Notes: generated from the letters alone by a model not told the origin. A DNA stretch of 64,000 nt from Pseudomonas koreensis (GCF_025447595.1 NZ_JAOEJU010000002.1:361996-425995); one strand, 5' to 3'; positions 22,327 to 31,360 are shown, counted from the stretch's first letter. Numbers and translations are program-made.

Positions 22327-22734
22327 GTGAAAGCGTGGATCATGTTGTTGCTGGCCCTGTCTCTGCCTGTGGCAGCGCTGGCCGAAGAAGCCAAAGAAGG
22401 CGAGGCGCCGAAGGTCAACTACATCACCCTGAGCCCGCCCTTCGTGGGCAACTACGGGCTGGACGGCACGCCGAAGCTCAAGGTCTACAAGGCCGACGTG
22501 GCACTGCGGGTGACCGGTGAAGAGGCGACCAAGCTGGTCAAGGCCAACGAGCCGCTGATCCGCAATCAGCTGGTGGCTCTGTTTACTCAGCAGACGACTG
22601 ATGCGATGGGCAGCATCGAGGGCAAGGAAAAGCTGCGTCAGGAAGCCTTGAAGCAGACTCAGCAAGTGATGAATGACGAGACCGGCAGGCCGGTGGTTGA
22701 AGATCTGTTGTTCAACAACCTGATCATTCAGTAA
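22327..22734 (+). CDS. FliL-like domain protein, orphan
   Basis: A 135-residue secreted or membrane-anchored protein. The GTG start at 22327 has AAGGAG upstream and gives a signal peptide VKAWIMLLLALSLPVAALA. The rest, with VNYITLSPPFVGNYG, KVYKADVALRV and PLIRNQLVALFTQQT, fits the flagellar basal-body-associated FliL domain, whose members regulate stator units. No flagellar genes are near, so the role is unclear; similar stand-alone FliL-like genes occur at this locus in other pseudomonads. Confidence 0.75.
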   Translation: MKAWIMLLLALSLPVAALAEEAKEGEAPKVNYITLSPPFVGNYGLDGTPKLKVYKADVALRVTGEEATKLVKANEPLIRNQLVALFTQQTTDAMGSIEGKEKLRQEALKQTQQVMNDETGRPVVEDLLFNNLIIQ

Positions 22735-22759
22735 GGCATTCGTTGTCCGGGCGGGCCTC

Positions 22760-22854
22760 ATCGCGAGCAAGCTCGCTCCCACAGTGGTTTTGTGGTGCCA
22801 CACATTTGTGTGATCGCCGCTGAAACCTGTGGGAGCGAGCTTGCTCGCGATGGC
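22760..22854. repeat. REP doublet (REPIN-like)
   Basis: Inverted REP units at 22760-22784 and 22826-22854 (core GCGAGCAAGCTCGCTCCCAC) with a 41-bp spacer, between the ends of convergent genes. Confidence 0.88.
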
Positions 22855-22876
22855 ATTTTGTCAGGCGACAAATGAC

Positions 22877-23329
22877 TCAGGGTTTCAACGCGATAACCGC
22901 CGCCCACTGCTCGGCCGTCACCGGCATCACCGACAACCGCGAACCCTTCTGCACCAGCGGCATCTCGGCCAGCGCGGTCTGCTGTTTCAAATAATCCAGC
23001 TTCAACACCCGGCTGAAAGTTTCGACGTGGGCGACATCAATCGCGCTCCATGCGTTTTTCTCCGCCGTGGCTTTCGGGTCGAAGTAATGGCTTTCCGGTT
23101 CCAGTGCGGTGGGATCCGGGTACGCGGCCTCGATGATTTTGCCGATCCCGGCGATGCCCGGCTCCGGGCAACTGGAGTGGTAGAAAAAGAATTCGTCCCC
23201 CACCGCCATGGCCCGAAGGAAATTGCGTGCCTGATAGTTGCGAACCCCGTCCCAGCGCGCTTTGCCGAGCTTTTCCAGGCCCTTGATCGAGAGCTCGTCG
23301 GGCTCGGATTTCATCAGCCAGTAGGCCAT
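22877..23329 (-). CDS. EVE domain protein
   Basis: A 150-residue protein consisting of one EVE (PUA-like) domain: MAYWLMKSEPDELSI at the start, the aromatic-cage region RWDGVRNYQARNFLRAM, VGDEFFFYHSSC and a C-terminal LVQKGSRLSVMPVTAEQW. EVE domains bind modified bases in DNA or RNA. Free-standing copies like this one (thymocyte nuclear protein 1 type) are conserved in proteobacteria with no firm function. It is part of the conserved EVE-fthC-6S-zapA neighbourhood. Confidence 0.9.
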   Translation of the reverse strand: MAYWLMKSEPDELSIKGLEKLGKARWDGVRNYQARNFLRAMAVGDEFFFYHSSCPEPGIAGIGKIIEAAYPDPTALEPESHYFDPKATAEKNAWSAIDVAHVETFSRVLKLDYLKQQTALAEMPLVQKGSRLSVMPVTAEQWAAVIALKP

Positions 23330-23527
23330 GGTGTGTGCTCCTCAAGCGGTCATTGGGCAGGTTGTCCGGCAATTTTATGACAAACCGACGGTCGGTTGAC
23401 GTCAGCGTTTGCGCAGAGGTTCACGTTGTCGCAAAATGCCGGCCTTTAAAGCTTGACGCTGCTGCACGGCCTACGAATGGAAACCGCTGCTGTCATCGTG
23501 ATGATGTGCCTTGAGGGGGGGCAATCG

Positions 23528-23683
23528 ATGAAACGCAAACCGGATTTGCTGTGGACTTTGGTAATTTTGTTCGGTCTGGGCGTCGTGACCACCGGTTATG
23601 CGCAAAGTCTGTGGGCCAACAAGGCCGATGCACCGATTGAAGTAGCGCAACAAGTACAACAGTCGACAGCTTTCAAACGCTGA
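23528..23683 (+). CDS. Small single-span membrane protein
   Basis: A 51-residue protein, MKRKPDLLWTLVILFGLGVV at its start: a positively charged N-terminus, one hydrophobic span (residues 8-26) and a short polar tail ending AQQVQQSTAFKR. A GGGGGGG stretch acts as ribosome binding site. It could be an inner-membrane small protein or a secreted peptide with a signal sequence cut after TGYAQ. The family is not recognised. It converges on the 5-formyl-THF cyclo-ligase gene. Confidence 0.6.
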   Translation: MKRKPDLLWTLVILFGLGVVTTGYAQSLWANKADAPIEVAQQVQQSTAFKR

Positions 23684-23718
23684 AACTGCCTTTTCGACGC
23701 CGCTGATCCGTGCGGCGT

Positions 23719-24324
23719 CTATCCCGCGAAATACCACGCCTTGTCTGTCACCGTTCCCTGCAACGGTACATCCCAGCTCGCCTGCGCAAGACGTTCGACT
23801 TTCTGACATTCATGGGCCAGGCCCAGCAGCGTCGGCTTGCGCCAGTTCTGGCGTCGGGCCAGATATGCCAGGCTGCGGTCGTAGAATCCTCCACCCATGC
23901 CCAGACGCCCGCCGACATCGTCGAATCCCACCAGTGGCAACAACACCAGATCCAGCGCCCAGACCTTGCGCTGACGGGCCAGATTGGCGCGCGGCTCGAG
24001 GATACGGAAGCGGTTGGGTTTGAGTTTTTCGCCGGGGCGGATTTGCTGAAAGATCATTTTGGTCCGTGGCCAGGCACTGAGCACCGGCAGGTAGGTTTTC
24101 TTGCCCCGACGCTGAGCGGCGCGCAGCAACAGGCGCGGATCGATTTCACCGTCGGTGGGCAGGTACAGGGAAATGTGTTTCGCCCGGCGAAAGTGCGGGT
24201 CTTGTGCCAGTTGCTTGTACAGACCTTCGGCGGCCGCGCGTTGCTGGCTTGGCGTCAGGGAGCGGCGGGCCTTGCGCAGCAGACGGCGCAGTTGGGGACG
24301 GGGCAGCAACGCGGGTTCGGTCAT
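23719..24324 (-). CDS. fthC: 5-formyltetrahydrofolate cyclo-ligase
   Basis: A 201-residue enzyme (YgfA family) that converts 5-formyl-THF to 5,10-methenyl-THF with ATP. The conserved RRLLRKARRSLTPSQQRAAAEG start, the LPTDGEID substrate loop and the C-terminal LVPLVGFDDVGGRLGMGGGFYDRSL nucleotide/metal motif are present. It lies just downstream of 6S RNA on the same strand, as in E. coli (ssrS-ygfA), so the two may share a transcript. Confidence 0.94.
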   Translation of the reverse strand: MTEPALLPRPQLRRLLRKARRSLTPSQQRAAAEGLYKQLAQDPHFRRAKHISLYLPTDGEIDPRLLLRAAQRRGKKTYLPVLSAWPRTKMIFQQIRPGEKLKPNRFRILEPRANLARQRKVWALDLVLLPLVGFDDVGGRLGMGGGFYDRSLAYLARRQNWRKPTLLGLAHECQKVERLAQASWDVPLQGTVTDKAWYFAG

Positions 24325-24366
24325 GGTTCGGCTTCGGCAGGGTGGGACGAAAACGTACGCATAAAA

Positions 24367-24398
24367 AATCCGATGCCGGCATGCACCGGCATCGGATT
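24367..24398 (-). terminator. Terminator downstream of 6S RNA
   Basis: On the minus strand AATCCGATGCCGG/CCGGCATCGGATT forms a long stem followed by T6. It could end the 6S transcript before fthC or act as a partial terminator. Confidence 0.75.
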
Positions 24399-24403
24399 CG
24401 AAT

Positions 24404-24582
24404 CAGGCTCCCCGGATGAGCCGCTGTCGACTTAGCCCTTGAACCCGAGAGTTCAAGGTGGAGGATGCAGTAGGCTTTAAGGCTTTCCGTCTGGCGGACA
24501 TGCACACCAGCCCAACGTGCAACCCCCAGGGTAGTGCAAATCGGCTCAGGGACATCGTCAACTGGCAAGCACCCCAGGGAGT
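24404..24582 (-). ncRNA. ssrS: 6S RNA
   Basis: The roughly 179-nt stretch between zapA and fthC folds as 6S RNA. The closing stem pairs CUCCC near the 5' end with GGGAG near the 3' end. Internal hallmarks include CCCTGAGCCGATTTGCA, GCATGTCCG, AAAGCCTTAAAGCCT and CACCTTGAACTC/GGGTTCAAGGGCTAA, which match the E. coli RNA at corresponding places. A -10 box TATACT (24594-24589 on the minus strand) lies 6 nt before the proposed 5' end. 6S RNA binds sigma-70 RNA polymerase and dampens transcription in stationary phase. The ends are estimates. Confidence 0.93.
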
Positions 24583-24613
24583 GCGGCGAGTATACCTCAA
24601 GCGGCCTGGCGAA

Positions 24614-24931
24614 TCAGCCCTTGCTGATGTCCGGATCGTCGGCCAGCACCAGATCGACACGATCAAGCAAGTCTCGCACCTGTTCACGGGTCGAGCCGCT
24701 GGCCTGGATGTCCGGGCGCTCTTCTTTGTGCAAGAGATCGTGGGTGATGTTCAGCGCAGCCATCACGGCGATACGGTCGGCGCCGATGACTTTGCCGCTG
24801 CTGCGGATCTCGCGCATCTTGCCATCCAGGTAGCGCGCGGCGCTGACCAGATTGCTGCGTTCCTCCTGCGGGCAGATGATCGAATACTCTTTGTCGAGGA
24901 TCTGCACGGTAACGCTATTGCTTGAACTCAT
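24614..24931 (-). CDS. zapA: Cell division protein ZapA
   Basis: A 105-residue FtsZ-ring-associated protein that cross-links FtsZ filaments. The ZapA globular head (SVTVQILDKEYSIICPQEERSNL, AARYLDGKMREIR) is followed by a coiled-coil tail (DRIAVMAALNITHDLL). Its start overlaps the stop of the small coiled-coil gene by 4 bp. It precedes 6S RNA as in most gamma-proteobacteria. Confidence 0.93.
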   Translation of the reverse strand: MSSSNSVTVQILDKEYSIICPQEERSNLVSAARYLDGKMREIRSSGKVIGADRIAVMAALNITHDLLHKEERPDIQASGSTREQVRDLLDRVDLVLADDPDISKG

Positions 24932-25137
24932 GAGTCTTGCTCCAGGGCCTTGAGGCGCGAAATCATCGATTCGACCTTACGCCGGGCGATTTCGTTTTTT
25001 TCAATGAGGTGCGCGCGTTCCTCGCGCCAGGTCTTTTCCTGAGCAAGTAAGAGTGCATTTTGACTCTTTAGTTGCTCGACTCGGGTAATCAGCAGTTCGA
25101 GTCTGGCCATCAGCGCTTGCAGGTCGGTGTCTTCCAT
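24928..25137 (-). CDS. TIGR02449-type small coiled-coil protein
   Basis: A 69-residue protein that is almost wholly coiled coil, with leucines at heptad positions in LQALMARLELLITRVEQLKS and REERAHLIEKNEIARRKVE. ATG 25137 (MEDTDLQ) is preferred; a GTG three codons upstream is also possible. It is translationally coupled to zapA by a 4-bp overlap. Size and coiled-coil nature recall ZapB, the ZapA partner, but direct homology is not evident. Confidence 0.82.
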   Translation of the reverse strand: MEDTDLQALMARLELLITRVEQLKSQNALLLAQEKTWREERAHLIEKNEIARRKVESMISRLKALEQDS

Positions 25138-25262
25138 TGTGTCCACTGATTCGGTCTGATGGGTTTGGCTGGCGGACAGCCTTTAATGGTCTTGGCGAGT
25201 CTGTCGATGTAGGATACAAGGCCTTCATTCTAGACATAGCGCCGTCTGGCGCCTAGCTGCCC

Positions 25263-25823
25263 ATGCCCATTCAGAATTCCCCGTACCAAGGCTTTGCCAC
25301 TCTGCTGAACTCCAGCGGTCATTCCGTTTCGCCTGCCGAACTGCACGGCCTGTTGCTGGGCCGCAGTTGCGCCGGCGCCGGCTTCAACGCCGAAGAGTGG
25401 CTGATCGATGCCGCCGAGCTGCTCGAAAGCGAGCCGCAGGACAACGTCCGCAACGCGCTGATCGGTCTGCAGGAGATGGTCAAGAGCGAACTCACCGGCG
25501 ACGATATCACTGTGGTTCTGCTGCTGCCGAACGATGATGCGCCCCTGGCCGAGCGCGCCGTCGCGCTGGGTGAATGGTGCCAGGGCTTCCTCACCGGTTT
25601 CGGCCTGAACTGCCGCGACAGCAGCATGCTGAGCACCGAAGCCACCGAAGTGTTGCAGGATTTGGCAGCGATCTCCCAAGTGCAAGACGCACTGGAAGAA
25701 TCCGAAGACGGCGAAAGCGACTATATGGAAGTCATGGAGTACCTGCGTGTCGCTCCGCTGCTGCTGTTCTCCGAAACCAAAAAGGCCGACGTGCCGCCAG
25801 CGGCCAAGCCGTCGCTGCACTGA
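25263..25823 (+). CDS. UPF0149 / YgfB family protein
   Basis: A 186-residue YecA/YgfB-family protein. The family signature is seen in [29 protein letters not shown] near the start and [22 protein letters not shown] near residue 100. YgfB family members in P. aeruginosa have been tied to control of ampDh3 and beta-lactam response. It is divergent from zapA and 27 bp upstream of pepP, the usual order ygfB-pepP-ubiH-ubiI. Confidence 0.9.
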   Translation: MPIQNSPYQGFATLLNSSGHSVSPAELHGLLLGRSCAGAGFNAEEWLIDAAELLESEPQDNVRNALIGLQEMVKSELTGDDITVVLLLPNDDAPLAERAVALGEWCQGFLTGFGLNCRDSSMLSTEATEVLQDLAAISQVQDALEESEDGESDYMEVMEYLRVAPLLLFSETKKADVPPAAKPSLH

Positions 25824-25850
25824 TCGCGTGCCAGGGAAAGCCATCTGCCC

Positions 25851-27185
25851 ATGATCCATATCCCGAAAGCGGAATACGCCCGGCGCCGCAAGGCGCTGAT
25901 GGCGCAGATGGAACCCAACAGCATCGCGATCCTGCCCGCCGCCGCGGTCGCCATTCGCAACCGCGACGTCGAGCACGTCTATCGCCAGGACAGCGACTTC
26001 CAGTACCTCAGCGGTTTTCCCGAGCCACAGGCGGTCATCGTCCTGATGCCCGGTCGCGAACATGGCGAATACGTGCTGTTCTGCCGTGAACGCAATGCCG
26101 AACGCGAACTCTGGGACGGCCTGCGCGCCGGCCAGGAAGGCGCGATTCGTGATTTCGGCGCCGACGACGCTTTCCCCATCACAGACATCGACGACATCCT
26201 GCCGGGCCTGATCGAAGGCCGCGATCGGGTGTATTCGGCCATGGGCAGCAACCCGGAATTCGACCGCCACCTGATGGACTGGATCAACGTGATCCGCTCC
26301 AAGGCGCACCTCGGCGCCCAGCCGCCGAACGAATTCGTTGCCCTGGATCACCTGCTGCACGACATGCGCCTGTATAAATCGGCGGCAGAGGTGAAGGTGA
26401 TGCGCGAAGCGGCGCGGATTTCCGCCCAGGCTCACATCCGGGCGATGCAGGCCAGCCGTGCCGGGCTGTACGAGTACAGCCTTGAAGCCGAGCTCGATTA
26501 CGAGTTCCGCAAGGGCGGGGCGAAAATGCCCGCCTACGGTTCGATCGTCGCTGCCGGGCGCAACAGCTGCATCCTGCATTACCAGCAGAATGACGCGCTG
26601 CTCAAGGACGGCGATCTGGTACTGATCGACGCTGGCTGCGAAATCGACTGCTACGCCAGCGACATCACCCGCACCTGGCCGGTCAACGGCAAGTTTTCCG
26701 CCGAGCAGAAAGCGATCTACGAATTGGTATTGGCCTCGCAGGAAGCAGCGTTCGCCGAAATTGCTCCAAACAAACACTGGAACCAGGCGCACGAAGCCAC
26801 GGTTCGGGTCATCACCGCCGGGCTGGTGAAGTTGGGGCTGTTGCAGGGCGAAGTCGACGAATTGATCGCCTCCGAGGCCTACAAGGCGTTTTACATGCAC
26901 CGCGCTGGCCACTGGCTCGGGATGGATGTGCATGACGTCGGCGAATACAAGGTCGGCGGCGAGTGGCGAGTGCTGGAAGTCGGCATGGCGCTGACCGTGG
27001 AGCCGGGCATCTACATTGCCCCGGACAATCAGAACGTAGCGAAGAAATGGCGCGGCATTGGCGTGCGCATCGAGGATGACGTGGTGGTGACCAAAAGTGG
27101 TTGTGAAATCCTTACGGGTGGCGTGCCGAAAACCGTCGCCGAGATCGAAGCCCTGATGGCGCAAGCACGGACCTGCGCGGCATGA
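25851..27185 (+). CDS. pepP: Xaa-Pro aminopeptidase P
   Basis: A 444-residue di-manganese peptidase that removes N-terminal residues before proline. N-terminal AMP_N domain: MIHIPKAEYARRRKALMAQM. Pita-bread domain after residue 180 with the metal ligands in LIDAGCEIDCYASDITRTWP (two Asp), HRAGHWLGMDVHD (His), VEPGIY (Glu) and GVRIEDDV (Glu). It overlaps ubiH by 4 bp, so peptidase and ubiquinone genes are in one operon, as in E. coli. Confidence 0.96.
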   Translation: MIHIPKAEYARRRKALMAQMEPNSIAILPAAAVAIRNRDVEHVYRQDSDFQYLSGFPEPQAVIVLMPGREHGEYVLFCRERNAERELWDGLRAGQEGAIRDFGADDAFPITDIDDILPGLIEGRDRVYSAMGSNPEFDRHLMDWINVIRSKAHLGAQPPNEFVALDHLLHDMRLYKSAAEVKVMREAARISAQAHIRAMQASRAGLYEYSLEAELDYEFRKGGAKMPAYGSIVAAGRNSCILHYQQNDALLKDGDLVLIDAGCEIDCYASDITRTWPVNGKFSAEQKAIYELVLASQEAAFAEIAPNKHWNQAHEATVRVITAGLVKLGLLQGEVDELIASEAYKAFYMHRAGHWLGMDVHDVGEYKVGGEWRVLEVGMALTVEPGIYIAPDNQNVAKKWRGIGVRIEDDVVVTKSGCEILTGGVPKTVAEIEALMAQARTCAA

Positions 27186-28369
27186 GCCGGGTCAATCTGG
27201 CAATCATCGGTGGCGGTCTGGTCGGCGCCAGTCTGGCGTTGGCCTTGCAGGCCGGAGCCAAGGCCCGTGGCTGGAAGATCGTGCTGATCGAACCGTTCGC
27301 CCCCGGTGACACCTGGCAGCCAAGCTACGACGCGCGTTCCTCGGCACTTTCCTTCGGCTCGCGGCAGATTTATCAGCGGCTGGGCGTGTGGCAGGAAATT
27401 TCCCGCCGCGCCGAGCCGATCAAACAGATTCACGTGTCCGACCGTGGTCGTTTCTCCACAGCCCGTCTCTCGGCAATGGAAGAGGGCGTCCCGGCGCTCG
27501 GTTATGTAGTGGAAAACGCCTGGCTCGGCCAGTGCCTGTGGCAGCACCTCGACAAAGAGGTGATCAGCTGGCGTTGCCCGGCGGAAGTCACCCGCATGGA
27601 ACCGTTGCCCGACGGCTATCGCCTGACCCTCAATGACGAAACCACGGTCGAATGCGATCTGGCAGTGCTCGCGGATGGCGGCCGTTCCGGTCTGCGCGAA
27701 CAACTGGGCATCAACGTGCGCAAGCGCCCGTATAACCAGAGCGCGCTGATCGCCAACATCACGCCGAGCGAAGCGCACAACGGCATGGCCTTCGAGCGCT
27801 TCACCGACGAAGGGCCGATGGCGCTGCTGCCGCTGCCGGAAAACCGCTGCGCGCTGGTCTGGACCCGTCTGGGCATGGACGCGCAACGGCTGGCCGACCT
27901 GAGCGAACGTGATTTCCTCAGCGAGCTGCAAGGCGTGTTCGGCTACCGTCTCGGCACTCTGAAACAGGTTGGCGCGCGACATCTGTACCCGCTGTCGCTG
28001 GTGGAAGCCGAAGAGCAGGTGCGTTCGCATCTGGCCGTCCTCGGCAACGCCGCCCACAGTCTGCACCCGATTGCCGGGCAGGGTTTCAACCTGTCCCTGC
28101 GCGATGCCGATGCGTTGGCCGCCGCGCTGCTGGCCAGTGACAAACCGCTGGGGGATTTCGCCACGCTGCAGGCCTATCGCGAGCGTCAGCGTCTCGATCA
28201 GGACCTCACTGTCGGTTTCTCCGATCAGGTCACGCGCCTGTTCGGCAGCACCCAGCCGCTGGTGTCGCTGGGGCGCAACATCGGCCTGCTCGGTCTCGAT
28301 CTGCTGCCGCCGGCCAAGCGCTGGTTCGCCCGTCAGGCCATGGGGCTGGGGACGCGGCCGGATGCGTGA
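27182..28369 (+). CDS. ubiH: 2-octaprenyl-6-methoxyphenol hydroxylase
   Basis: A 395-residue FAD monooxygenase for ring hydroxylation in ubiquinone synthesis. FAD-binding GxGxx[18 protein letters not shown]. The DG motif is in [19 protein letters not shown] and the GD/FAD motif in [29 protein letters not shown]. It overlaps pepP by 4 bp and the DUF4442 gene by 8 bp. Confidence 0.94.
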   Translation: MSRVNLAIIGGGLVGASLALALQAGAKARGWKIVLIEPFAPGDTWQPSYDARSSALSFGSRQIYQRLGVWQEISRRAEPIKQIHVSDRGRFSTARLSAMEEGVPALGYVVENAWLGQCLWQHLDKEVISWRCPAEVTRMEPLPDGYRLTLNDETTVECDLAVLADGGRSGLREQLGINVRKRPYNQSALIANITPSEAHNGMAFERFTDEGPMALLPLPENRCALVWTRLGMDAQRLADLSERDFLSELQGVFGYRLGTLKQVGARHLYPLSLVEAEEQVRSHLAVLGNAAHSLHPIAGQGFNLSLRDADALAAALLASDKPLGDFATLQAYRERQRLDQDLTVGFSDQVTRLFGSTQPLVSLGRNIGLLGLDLLPPAKRWFARQAMGLGTRPDA

Positions 28370-28847
28370 GTGGCTGATCAAACAGTTTGGCAAGGCGCGG
28401 CTGATGCGCTGGATCATGACGTTCTACCCGCCGTACTTCGGCGCCGGCGTCCGGGTGAAGCACATCAGCGATGACTTTCGTGACATCCAGGTCTCGATGG
28501 GCCTGGGCTGGTACAACCGCAATTACGTCGGCACCCAGTTCGGCGGCAGTCTGTATTCGATGGTCGACCCGTTCTTCATGTTGATGCTCATGGAAAACCT
28601 CGGCTCGCGGTACATCGTCTGGGACAAGGCCGCCGACATTGATTTCATATCGCCGGGCAAAGGCCCGGTGTTCGCCCGGTTCAACATCGACGACACCCTG
28701 CTCGACGAGATCCGTCGGCAGACCGCCAGTGGCGAGAAATACTTGCCGCAGTTGCAGGTCGACATTCATGACGGCGCCGGCAACCTGGTGGCGCGGGTCG
28801 GTAAAACCCTTTACGTGCGGCTCAAGCCGCCAGCGAGACAGGCTTAA
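28362..28847 (+). CDS. DUF4442 hot-dog-fold, thioesterase-like protein
   Basis: A 161-residue protein with DUF4442 features: [40 protein letters not shown] and a C-terminal [12 protein letters not shown] strand. The fold is that of acyl-CoA thioesterases and related hot-dog proteins, but no activity can be assigned. The ATG at 28362 overlaps ubiH by 8 bp, and the next ubiquinone hydroxylase begins 3 bp after its stop, so all three are made from one message. A role in ubiquinone synthesis is inferred from position. Confidence 0.83.
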   Translation: MREWLIKQFGKARLMRWIMTFYPPYFGAGVRVKHISDDFRDIQVSMGLGWYNRNYVGTQFGGSLYSMVDPFFMLMLMENLGSRYIVWDKAADIDFISPGKGPVFARFNIDDTLLDEIRRQTASGEKYLPQLQVDIHDGAGNLVARVGKTLYVRLKPPARQA

Positions 28848-28850
28848 AGC

Positions 28851-30074
28851 ATGGAAATGCGCGCGGATGTGCTGATTGTCGGAGCCGGAATGGTCGGCAG
28901 TGCCCTGGCGCTGGCGTTGCAGGACAGCGGGCTGGAAGTCCTGCTGCTCGACGGCAGCCCGTTGAGCGTCAAACCCTTCAATGGCGATGCGCCGTTCGAA
29001 CCACGGGTGAGCGCACTGTCGGCGGCCAGTCAGCGGATCCTCGATCGCCTCGGCGTGTGGGACGGCATCGTCAATCGACGCAGCAGCCCTTACACCGACA
29101 TGCACGTCTGGGACGGCAGCGGCACCGGCCAGATCCATTTCTCGGCCAGTAGCGTACACGCCGATGTGCTCGGGCATATCGTCGAAAACCGCGTGGTCCA
29201 GGATGCCTTGCTCGACCGTCTGCACGATTGCGATATGGGCCTGCTGGCCAACGCGCGACTGGAGCAGATGCGCCGTTCCGGTGACGACTGGCTGCTGACC
29301 CTGGCCGATGGCCGCACCTTGCGCGCGCCGCTGGTGATCGCGGCGGACGGCGCCAATTCTGCGGTGCGCCGTCTGACCGGCGTCGCCACTCGCGAGTGGG
29401 ATTATCTGCATCACGCCATCGTCACCAGCGTGCGCAGCAGCAAACCGCACCGCATGACCGCGTGGCAGCGTTTTACCGATCACGGGCCGCTGGCGTTTTT
29501 GCCGCTGGAGCGAGACGGTCAGCAGGACTGGTGCTCGATCGTCTGGTCGACCACGCCGAGCGAAGCCGAACGGCTGATGGCGCTGGATGAAGCGGATTTC
29601 TGCCGCGAGCTGGAGCGCGCTTTCGAAGGCTGCCTCGGCGACGTCATCAGCGCCGACCCGCGCCTGTGCGTGCCGCTGCGTCAACGTCACGCCAAACGCT
29701 ACGTGGCCGAAGGCCTGGCGCTGATCGGTGATGCCGCGCACACCATTCACCCGTTGGCGGGGCAGGGCGTGAATCTCGGCTTCCTCGACGCTGCCGTACT
29801 CGCCGAAGTGCTGTTGCAAGCCAACGATCGGGGCGAGCGTCTGGCGGATGTTAAAGTGCTGAGCCGCTACGAACGCCGGCGCATGCCGCACAACCTGGCG
29901 CTGATGGCGGCGATGGAAGGTTTCGAGCGCTTGTTCCAGGCTGACCCGCTGCCGCTGCGTTGGTTGCGCAACACCGGGTTGAAAATCGTCGAGCAAATGC
30001 CCGAAGCCAAAGCGTTGTTCGTGCGCGAGGCATTGGGGCTGACCGGGGACTTGCCGGCCCTCGCCAAGGCCTGA
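28851..30074 (+). CDS. ubiI: UbiI-like FAD-dependent ubiquinone hydroxylase
   Basis: A 407-residue UbiH/VisC-family monooxygenase. GxGxxG: VLIVGAGMVGSALALALQDSG; DG motif: LVIAADGANSAVRRLTG; GD motif: LALIGDAAHTIHPLAGQGVNLGFLDAAVLAEV. In E. coli the equivalent second hydroxylase beside ubiH is UbiI (C5 hydroxylation), so ubiI is the best name, although family members have overlapping regioselectivity. It is the last gene of the pepP-ubiH operon; a REP doublet follows. Confidence 0.88.
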   Translation: MEMRADVLIVGAGMVGSALALALQDSGLEVLLLDGSPLSVKPFNGDAPFEPRVSALSAASQRILDRLGVWDGIVNRRSSPYTDMHVWDGSGTGQIHFSASSVHADVLGHIVENRVVQDALLDRLHDCDMGLLANARLEQMRRSGDDWLLTLADGRTLRAPLVIAADGANSAVRRLTGVATREWDYLHHAIVTSVRSSKPHRMTAWQRFTDHGPLAFLPLERDGQQDWCSIVWSTTPSEAERLMALDEADFCRELERAFEGCLGDVISADPRLCVPLRQRHAKRYVAEGLALIGDAAHTIHPLAGQGVNLGFLDAAVLAEVLLQANDRGERLADVKVLSRYERRRMPHNLALMAAMEGFERLFQADPLPLRWLRNTGLKIVEQMPEAKALFVREALGLTGDLPALAKA

Positions 30075-30099
30075 GATCTTCATTGCGGCTGATGGCCCC

Positions 30100-30190
30100 T
30101 TCGCGGGCAAGCCCGCTCCCACAGTGGTCAGTGTGAAATTCAAATTTGAGTACACCCTGGAACCCTGTGGGAGCGGGCTTGCCCGCGAAG
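30100..30190. repeat. REP doublet, GGGC variant
   Basis: Units TTCGCGGGCAAGCCCGCTCC (from 30100) and its inverse ending at 30190. The arms carry GGGCAAGCCC instead of GAGCAAGCTC, a second REP class. Confidence 0.86.
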
Positions 30191-30263
30191 GCGTCAGATC
30201 AGGCACCGCCTATGCTGTGCAACATCTGGTAACTCCTTGGGAAAGTGTTCGATTGAGCTCGTA

Positions 30264-30282
30264 AATGTGAGTCCTTATCATT
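30264..30282. promoter_or_regulatory. Candidate Fur box
   Basis: AATGTGAGTCCTTATCATT matches the Fur-type sequence AATGAGAATCATTATCATT at 16 of 19 positions by eye. It lies 34 bp before the iron-binding protein start, the right place for iron repression. Confidence 0.55.
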
Positions 30283-30315
30283 TGGGCCACTTTTCCCTAC
30301 CGAGAGACCGCTCCC

Positions 30316-31320
30316 ATGTTGGCATCCAAGCGTGTTCTGACCGCACTGGCCCTGACCCTGATCGGCAGCACTGCCGCCCAGGCCGCCGACGAGGTGGTGG
30401 TCTACTCCTCGCGTATCGATGAACTGATCAAGCCGGTGTTCGACGCCTACACCGCCAAGACCGGGGTGAAGATCAAGTTCATCACCGACAAGGAAGCGCC
30501 GCTGATGCAGCGGATCAAGGCCGAGGGCGAGAACGCCACCGCCGACCTGCTGCTGACCGTCGATGCCGGCAACCTCTGGCAGGCCGAGCAGATGGGCATT
30601 CTCCAGCCGTTCACCTCGAAAACCATCGATGCCAACATCCCTCTGCAATATCGCTCGTCCAGCCACGCCTGGACCGGCCTGAGCCTGCGCGCGCGAACCA
30701 TCGCCTACTCCACCGAACGGGTGAAACCGGGCGAACTGACCACCTACGAAGCGCTGGCCGACAAGAACTGGGAAGGTCGCCTGTGCCTGCGCACGGCGAA
30801 GAAGGTCTACAACCAGTCGCTGACCGCCACCATGATCGAAGTCCACGGCGCCGAGAAGACCGAGAAGATCCTCAAGGGCTGGGTCAACAACTTGTCCACC
30901 GACGTGTTCTCCGACGACGTCGCGGTGCTGGAGGCGATCAACGCCGGCCAGTGCGACGTCGGCATCGTCAACACTTACTACTACGGTCGCCTGCACAAGC
31001 AGAAGCCGGATCTGCCGGTGAAACTGTTCTGGCCGAATCAGGCGGATCGTGGCGTGCACGTCAACCTGTCGGGTATCGGCCTGACCAAACATGCACCGCA
31101 CCCGGAAGCAGCCAAGGCGCTGGTGGAGTGGATGACTACGCCTGAGGCGCAGAAGATCTTTGCCGATGTGAACCAGGAGTTCCCGGCCAATCCGGCGGTG
31201 AAGCCTTCGGAAGAAGTGGCGGCGTGGGGGCAGTTCGTGGCGGATACGCTGCCGGTTGAAGTGGCGGGCAAGCGACAGGCTGAAGCGATCCGGATGATGG
31301 ATCGGGCGGGTTGGAACTGA
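30316..31320 (+). CDS. Iron(III) ABC transporter, periplasmic binding protein
   Basis: A 334-residue FbpA/HitA-type ferric-ion receptor. The signal peptide ends at TAAQA-ADE. Mature start [25 protein letters not shown] is the family signature, and the iron-binding tyrosine pair is seen in [10 protein letters not shown] near residue 226. It collects iron from siderophore-free sources in the periplasm and passes it to the permease encoded next. The Fur-like site upstream fits iron control. Confidence 0.92.
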   Translation: MLASKRVLTALALTLIGSTAAQAADEVVVYSSRIDELIKPVFDAYTAKTGVKIKFITDKEAPLMQRIKAEGENATADLLLTVDAGNLWQAEQMGILQPFTSKTIDANIPLQYRSSSHAWTGLSLRARTIAYSTERVKPGELTTYEALADKNWEGRLCLRTAKKVYNQSLTATMIEVHGAEKTEKILKGWVNNLSTDVFSDDVAVLEAINAGQCDVGIVNTYYYGRLHKQKPDLPVKLFWPNQADRGVHVNLSGIGLTKHAPHPEAAKALVEWMTTPEAQKIFADVNQEFPANPAVKPSEEVAAWGQFVADTLPVEVAGKRQAEAIRMMDRAGWN

Positions 31321-31360
31321 GTTTTAACATACAACAACATTGATCTTTCCTACGTCGAAC

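Noticed and set aside
25230..27164. 644-codon open frame antisense to ygfB-like and pepP
   Set aside because: Product is His/Gln/Gly/Asp-rich low-complexity as expected for the antisense of GC-rich codons; pepP on the other strand has clear motifs.
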